A DNA stretch of 64,000 nt from assembly GCF_022539315.1 (NCBI RefSeq), contig NC_066315.1:23225649-23289648 (forward strand), in the 5' to 3' direction. Position numbers and translations under genes: made by a program. The notes beneath the pieces were generated by a model, which made no database searches, was not told the origin of the DNA, and saw only the letters and a program-made list of their open reading frames with translations. Source of the DNA: Serinus canaria. Lineage: Eukaryota; Chordata; Aves; Passeriformes; Fringillidae. Below, one piece after another: positions 60,101-64,000 of the stretch (position 1 is its first letter; each line of letters opens with the position of its first letter).

Positions 60101-62580
60101 TTTTTCCAGGGTGTTAGTGAGGTCTTTGGAAATCCTAAGTACTCCCAGCTCTGCTGTGTCTGCAGAACTCTTTATTTGAGGTGGCAAAAAATTTTCCTAT
60201 GAGTACTAAAGTCTAGGGAATTCTTTGTTCTTACTAGTACTTATGGGATTACCTGACTTAACATACCAGCTCTTTTTTCCCCATAAATAATACTTAAAGA
60301 GGCATGAGTTCCAGAGTGGTACCATGATTTAGAAGTAATCCTTATTAAGTGATGACACTTTTAATGCATTTTGAGACTTGCTGGAATATGAAAAAACCCC
60401 AAGTATTTTCCATTTTAGCGCCAAAATAAATCAAAATAGCTAAAGTTTTAGGAAGCTATAGCTTCTTCAGATTTTGTAATTGTTGCCTGGAGCACTTCAT
60501 CTCAGATACTGTCAGAAATTCTGGAATTTCTAAAAATACACTGGGGATGCTGATCTGTCAGGTGAGCAGTCTGGACAAATTTGAAGAGAAACTGGTATAT
60601 TCACTGGTGAATGCTACTGTGCTGAAATGTGGAAATTCTATTAAATTATTAATTTCTCCCATGTTCTAAATGGAGTTTCATTAATTACACTTGACCATAT
60701 AAAATAGCAGAAGAGTAGGAAAATAACTTGCTTTTATACCTTCCTATGCAATAGGCTGAAAAGATTTTTATTCTAAACCTTCATGTGAACTTGGACAATT
60801 GTGACCAATCATAAAGAAATATGTACTATAATAGTTCTACATATTTCACATACAAATAACTGATTTTTGCTAGAAATAGATCTTTGTTAGTACCTCAAAT
60901 ATCAAGGGCCTATTTGAAGCTTCAGGGTCACTCAACTAATTAGCTAGTTGCAATCTTACTTAAATTACCTTCCTTGATATATTATACCTGGAGAATAAAT
61001 TATTCATCTCACAAAACTTCTTAGGTGAAGAGTCTTGCCTCTTCCTAGTTACAGCATTTTCATCAAAGCAACACATAAATACCAGAGTATTTATCTTAAT
61101 TAATTAAATTATAAGGAACAGAATCAAATATGCCTCCAAAAAGATATATGGAGCTTACAATTAGTCAAACTAGAAGCTGTACAATTCCAGCATTCAGAAA
61201 AGAAAGACACACATTTCCAGAAGGTCTGTGTTACTGTAATAGCACAAGAGGTCTGTGTTTCAACACTTCTGTCTGAGATATTTTACTGTATTTTCATCAA
61301 GATGAAAAGTGTTTGGTTTTGGAAACAAGAAAAACACTTTGGTGTGCTCAACTTGATTGTGTCTGACTGAAGCATGTAGCAAGCCTACAATTATTCAAGT
61401 ATTAAGGGAATGCCTGGATCATATACATGGAAAGCTTTAGTGTCTCATTTTGTCTGTCACCTCTTATAACAAAATTTACTTTCATTTAGGAAAAAAAAAA
61501 GCTTGCTGTACAGATATTTGGTGAGACGCTGGTTGCAATGGTTAATATAGATTTGTCTAACTTCACAGCTGCAGGCAGGGGTTAAAATTACATTTTTTTC
61601 TAATTGTTTCTTCTCGTGTAGGTTTCATCCACAGTGCTGTTTTTTTTCATCAGCTTTGGTACTTTCATTTAGAAATACATATAAAGAGAATAGAAACTTT
61701 AGCTGTTACATAGGAACTTGATTCTAAAATATTCATCAGTTGACTCATTTAATAATTTTCATACTGCTATGCCTCACCAGTAATTTCCAAAAGAAATCAG
61801 ATGCAAAGAAACAGCTAAAAACCCCAACAATAAAAACACCCATGCTGTAAAAGCATGTCTTCCTTACATCTCCAGCTCACCTACTTTTTATCCTCCAAGT
61901 CTCACTGTTTGTTCTGTAATGGTATCTGTTCTGCTCTACTTTGAAGGAGAGATTTGTCTCTTTCCAAAACACAAGCTGGTCCTAACATAAATAACACACC
62001 TAAGTGTCCCTGTGGCAAAAGTCTTTATAACATGCAGTTTGACTAGCTGAATAAAATAAATCAAGTTCTACCTGAAATTTGAGTTGACTTTCACTTGCTA
62101 ACAGCCAATTAACATAAATAGTTTCATAATCAGTAATCAGCAGTACCTACAATGGGTCTGTGAAATCGGGAACTAACTTTACATATTTCACCTGAATCCC
62201 CTGCCTGGTTCAAGTAAGCCAACCAAGCAGCACTGTGGGGACTCAGTGCAGCTGAAGAGCAGATGGTAGGGGACAGATCTAGCACAACTGTGACAAAGGC
62301 ACAGGTAAGATAGTCATAAAGTCAACTTCATGTTCTTCATGGAAGCTCACACTGAGGTGGAGGTAAATCTGTTTTGTTACCATGCACTATGACAGGTATG
62401 CACTAAGGTATTTCTGTACTGGCAGTCCCATCTGCCATAGAGCTCCCACTAGGTCCAGTGGAAGCAGGTACATGTCCTGGTCAAATAAAACCTTCACCAT
62501 GGTAATTTCTCAGAGGTGTCTCTTATTTTCACACTTGATCCCTTTAATATTCACTATAATGGAAAGTGTTATTCCACCAG
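60101..62580. other. no supported gene
   Basis: AT-rich DNA. A CAG|GTAAGA donor at 62304 is strong but no convincing acceptor or frame precedes it. Confidence 0.5.
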
Positions 62581-62701
62581 GTGGGTTTTGAACAGCAAGT
62601 CAAGAGCCACGGCAGAACTCTTGGACATGCTGTGATGGTGATGAAAGACATCCCCCTCTCCCGTGCCATTGTCTCTGATGGGCAATATGATCTGTCTAAA
62701 G
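62581..62701 (+). CDS. candidate internal exon, unknown
   Basis: TATTCCACCAG precedes 121 bases that stay open in frame 0 and end at the strong donor AAAG|GTGAGA. The protein reads VGFEQQVKSHGRTLGHAVMV and then MKDIPLSRAIVSDGQYDLSK. It is richer in G and C than its flanks and looks coding. The acceptor tract is poor. The opposite strand is also open here. The family is not recognised. Confidence 0.3.
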
Positions 62702-64000
62702 GTGAGAACACCAGGTGGGAATTGGAGGAGGAAAGATTTGGATGCTCACATAATCGATCCATTCCAGATTTGGGGGAGTTGTGGTGATTACTATTGACTT
62801 TGGTATGCATCAGTCTGCAAAATCTATAAAATGCTCCTGCAGACTGGGGCCACTGAGTAAACTGGTATCCTGAGGTTGCAGGCAGCTATGTGGTGAATCC
62901 CCACCCCCACAGGGACACCTGCAGGGTATGTCCAGCCCTAAGACAGGGAACACTCACTTTTGGGTGGGTGAGTAAAGGTGCTAAGATCTGGTAAAACAGA
63001 AAGACAAAATCCTGAATTAGCTACATAGGTGCATTACAATTCTGAATTCTGCAAGGCCAAAGACTGTAAACCTGTTCATTTGTAGCCAAACCTGCTTATA
63101 TTATAATCTTTTATACCTGTTTATATTATATACTGCATTGCTAATATTTAAATGCTGTATTAGCAACAAATATAATCATAATAATCTACATAATCAGTGT
63201 CATATTTCTTGTGCCTGACCAAGAGTCTTCACTCTATCACTCTGCTACACATACATATAAGAAGGTCATATCCATTAACAGGAGGATTACTCCTTTAGGA
63301 ATTATATTGACCAAATGCAGACATTCAAAGTGAACCCCCCCCCCCAAAGAAAACCAACAAAAAACCCAAAACAAACAAAAAACCCCACAAAAAAACCCCA
63401 CAATAAACATACCTAAAAATTTTTTAAATTTATGAATTTAAGTTTAAAATTAAAAACTAGAGAGTGTCATGATCATTGTATTTCTGCTAGGAAAACATCT
63501 GACTGCTGTCAGGTATTTTTTTCTTACAGGATGGATCAGGGAATTCTCTGTGATCCATATAGGAGTCTCATTGTGATACGTATTTTTGTTGAAGAAAATA
63601 AATTCAAGTTAGCTAGTATTTCTATTAAGAGGTATTGATGAAGTTATAACATCTGAGAATACACAATATGTGCTCCTTACATGTTGGAAAAGGTTGTATA
63701 TGCCTGTAATAATTTTTTAAATTTTTGCATATTATTTGTGATTATTTGTGATTTACCAGCAGCATGTTGTGATCTGACAGCCCACTGATTCTGGCTTCAG
63801 TGGACTGTGACAGAATTTGATCTCCTAATCAGAACATTGTGATTATCACACATGGTGTTTAGGCTTCATCTTTTGGCTTCGTAGTCCACTAAAGTGCCAC
63901 AATGAACGTCACCAAGGCATACATTCTCTGAATATCAAATAAAGGAAACAGAAGAGGTAGGAAGAATGTGGAGTTTCATTGTTAGAGAAAATGCTGTAGA
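62702..64000. other. no gene seen; C/A low-complexity DNA
   Basis: AT-rich DNA. A C11 run (63335-63345) followed by about 70 bases of mixed A and C runs (to about 63412) is the only structure seen. Confidence 0.5.
63335..63412 (+). repeat. C11 run and A/C-rich simple sequence
   Basis: Eleven C are followed by alternating A-runs and C-runs (AAAAAACCC, AAAAAACCCC and similar). It is simple-sequence DNA likely to vary in length between individuals. Confidence 0.8.

Noticed and set aside
1..64000. tRNA genes, CRISPR arrays, bacterial operons
   Set aside because: No tRNA A/B-box cloverleaf was noticed, no regularly spaced repeats exist, and the sequence has vertebrate repeat content. A tRNAscan or Rfam run was not possible.

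Overview
The window looks like nuclear DNA from a bird, probably a perching bird. The evidence is four short, 5'-truncated CR1 LINE copies ending in the avian 3' tail (reverse complement of ATTCTATG), a solo avian-type ERVK-like LTR, and an avian ERVL-type LTR remnant. The background is AT-rich and repeat-poor, and nothing resembles bacterial operons, Shine-Dalgarno sites or long open frames. The longest open frames are about 160-170 codons, none matches a protein family I recognise, and most are chance frames. The call rests on remembered repeat families; no database was searched.

Layout. 1-13480: mostly unannotatable non-coding DNA with three exon-like segments on the + strand (487-708, 3587-3671, 7931-7968). 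Each lies between an acceptor-like tract and a good donor, and their reading phases are mutually compatible. 13481-14225: a CR1 on the minus strand with reverse-transcriptase C-terminal remnants and an in-frame 42-bp duplication. 14226-34030: gene desert with small tandem repeats, a perfect 19-bp-arm hairpin, a possible + strand terminal exon (20108-20475), a GC-rich pocket beside an older CR1 fragment (24043-24850). 34031-34650: a complete solo LTR (minus) with a 6-bp near-perfect target duplication. 34651-50113: gene desert with a remarkable near-palindrome (36562-36660), a 22-bp tandem duplication, a GC pocket with a G-quadruplex motif (41652-41674) and a CR1 tail. 50114-50495: ERVL-type LTR remnant with an internal 24-bp duplication. 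51375-51535: AT-rich repeat cluster.

The most gene-like part is 54236-56550 on the minus strand: three segments (55110-55210, 54621-54828, 54328-54543) that join in phase through plausible splice sites, end in a stop codon and are followed by an AATAAA signal. A 48-bp segment with excellent splice signals (56503-56550) and another coding-like frame (about 56001-56190) lie upstream, but do not join in phase. A CpG-rich island at about 58590-59010 is a natural promoter candidate. I do not recognise the protein. It may be a small lineage-specific gene, the end of a larger gene, or a decaying gene. 57726-58449 holds LTR-like sequence on the same strand. The end of the window has two more CR1 tails (59301-59440, 59727-60100), one exon-like segment (62581-62701), and C/A-rich low-complexity DNA.

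I found no RNA gene, CRISPR array, viral gene or convincing new system. The leads worth testing are the minus-strand candidate gene, the + strand exon chain and the near-palindrome at 36.6 kb.
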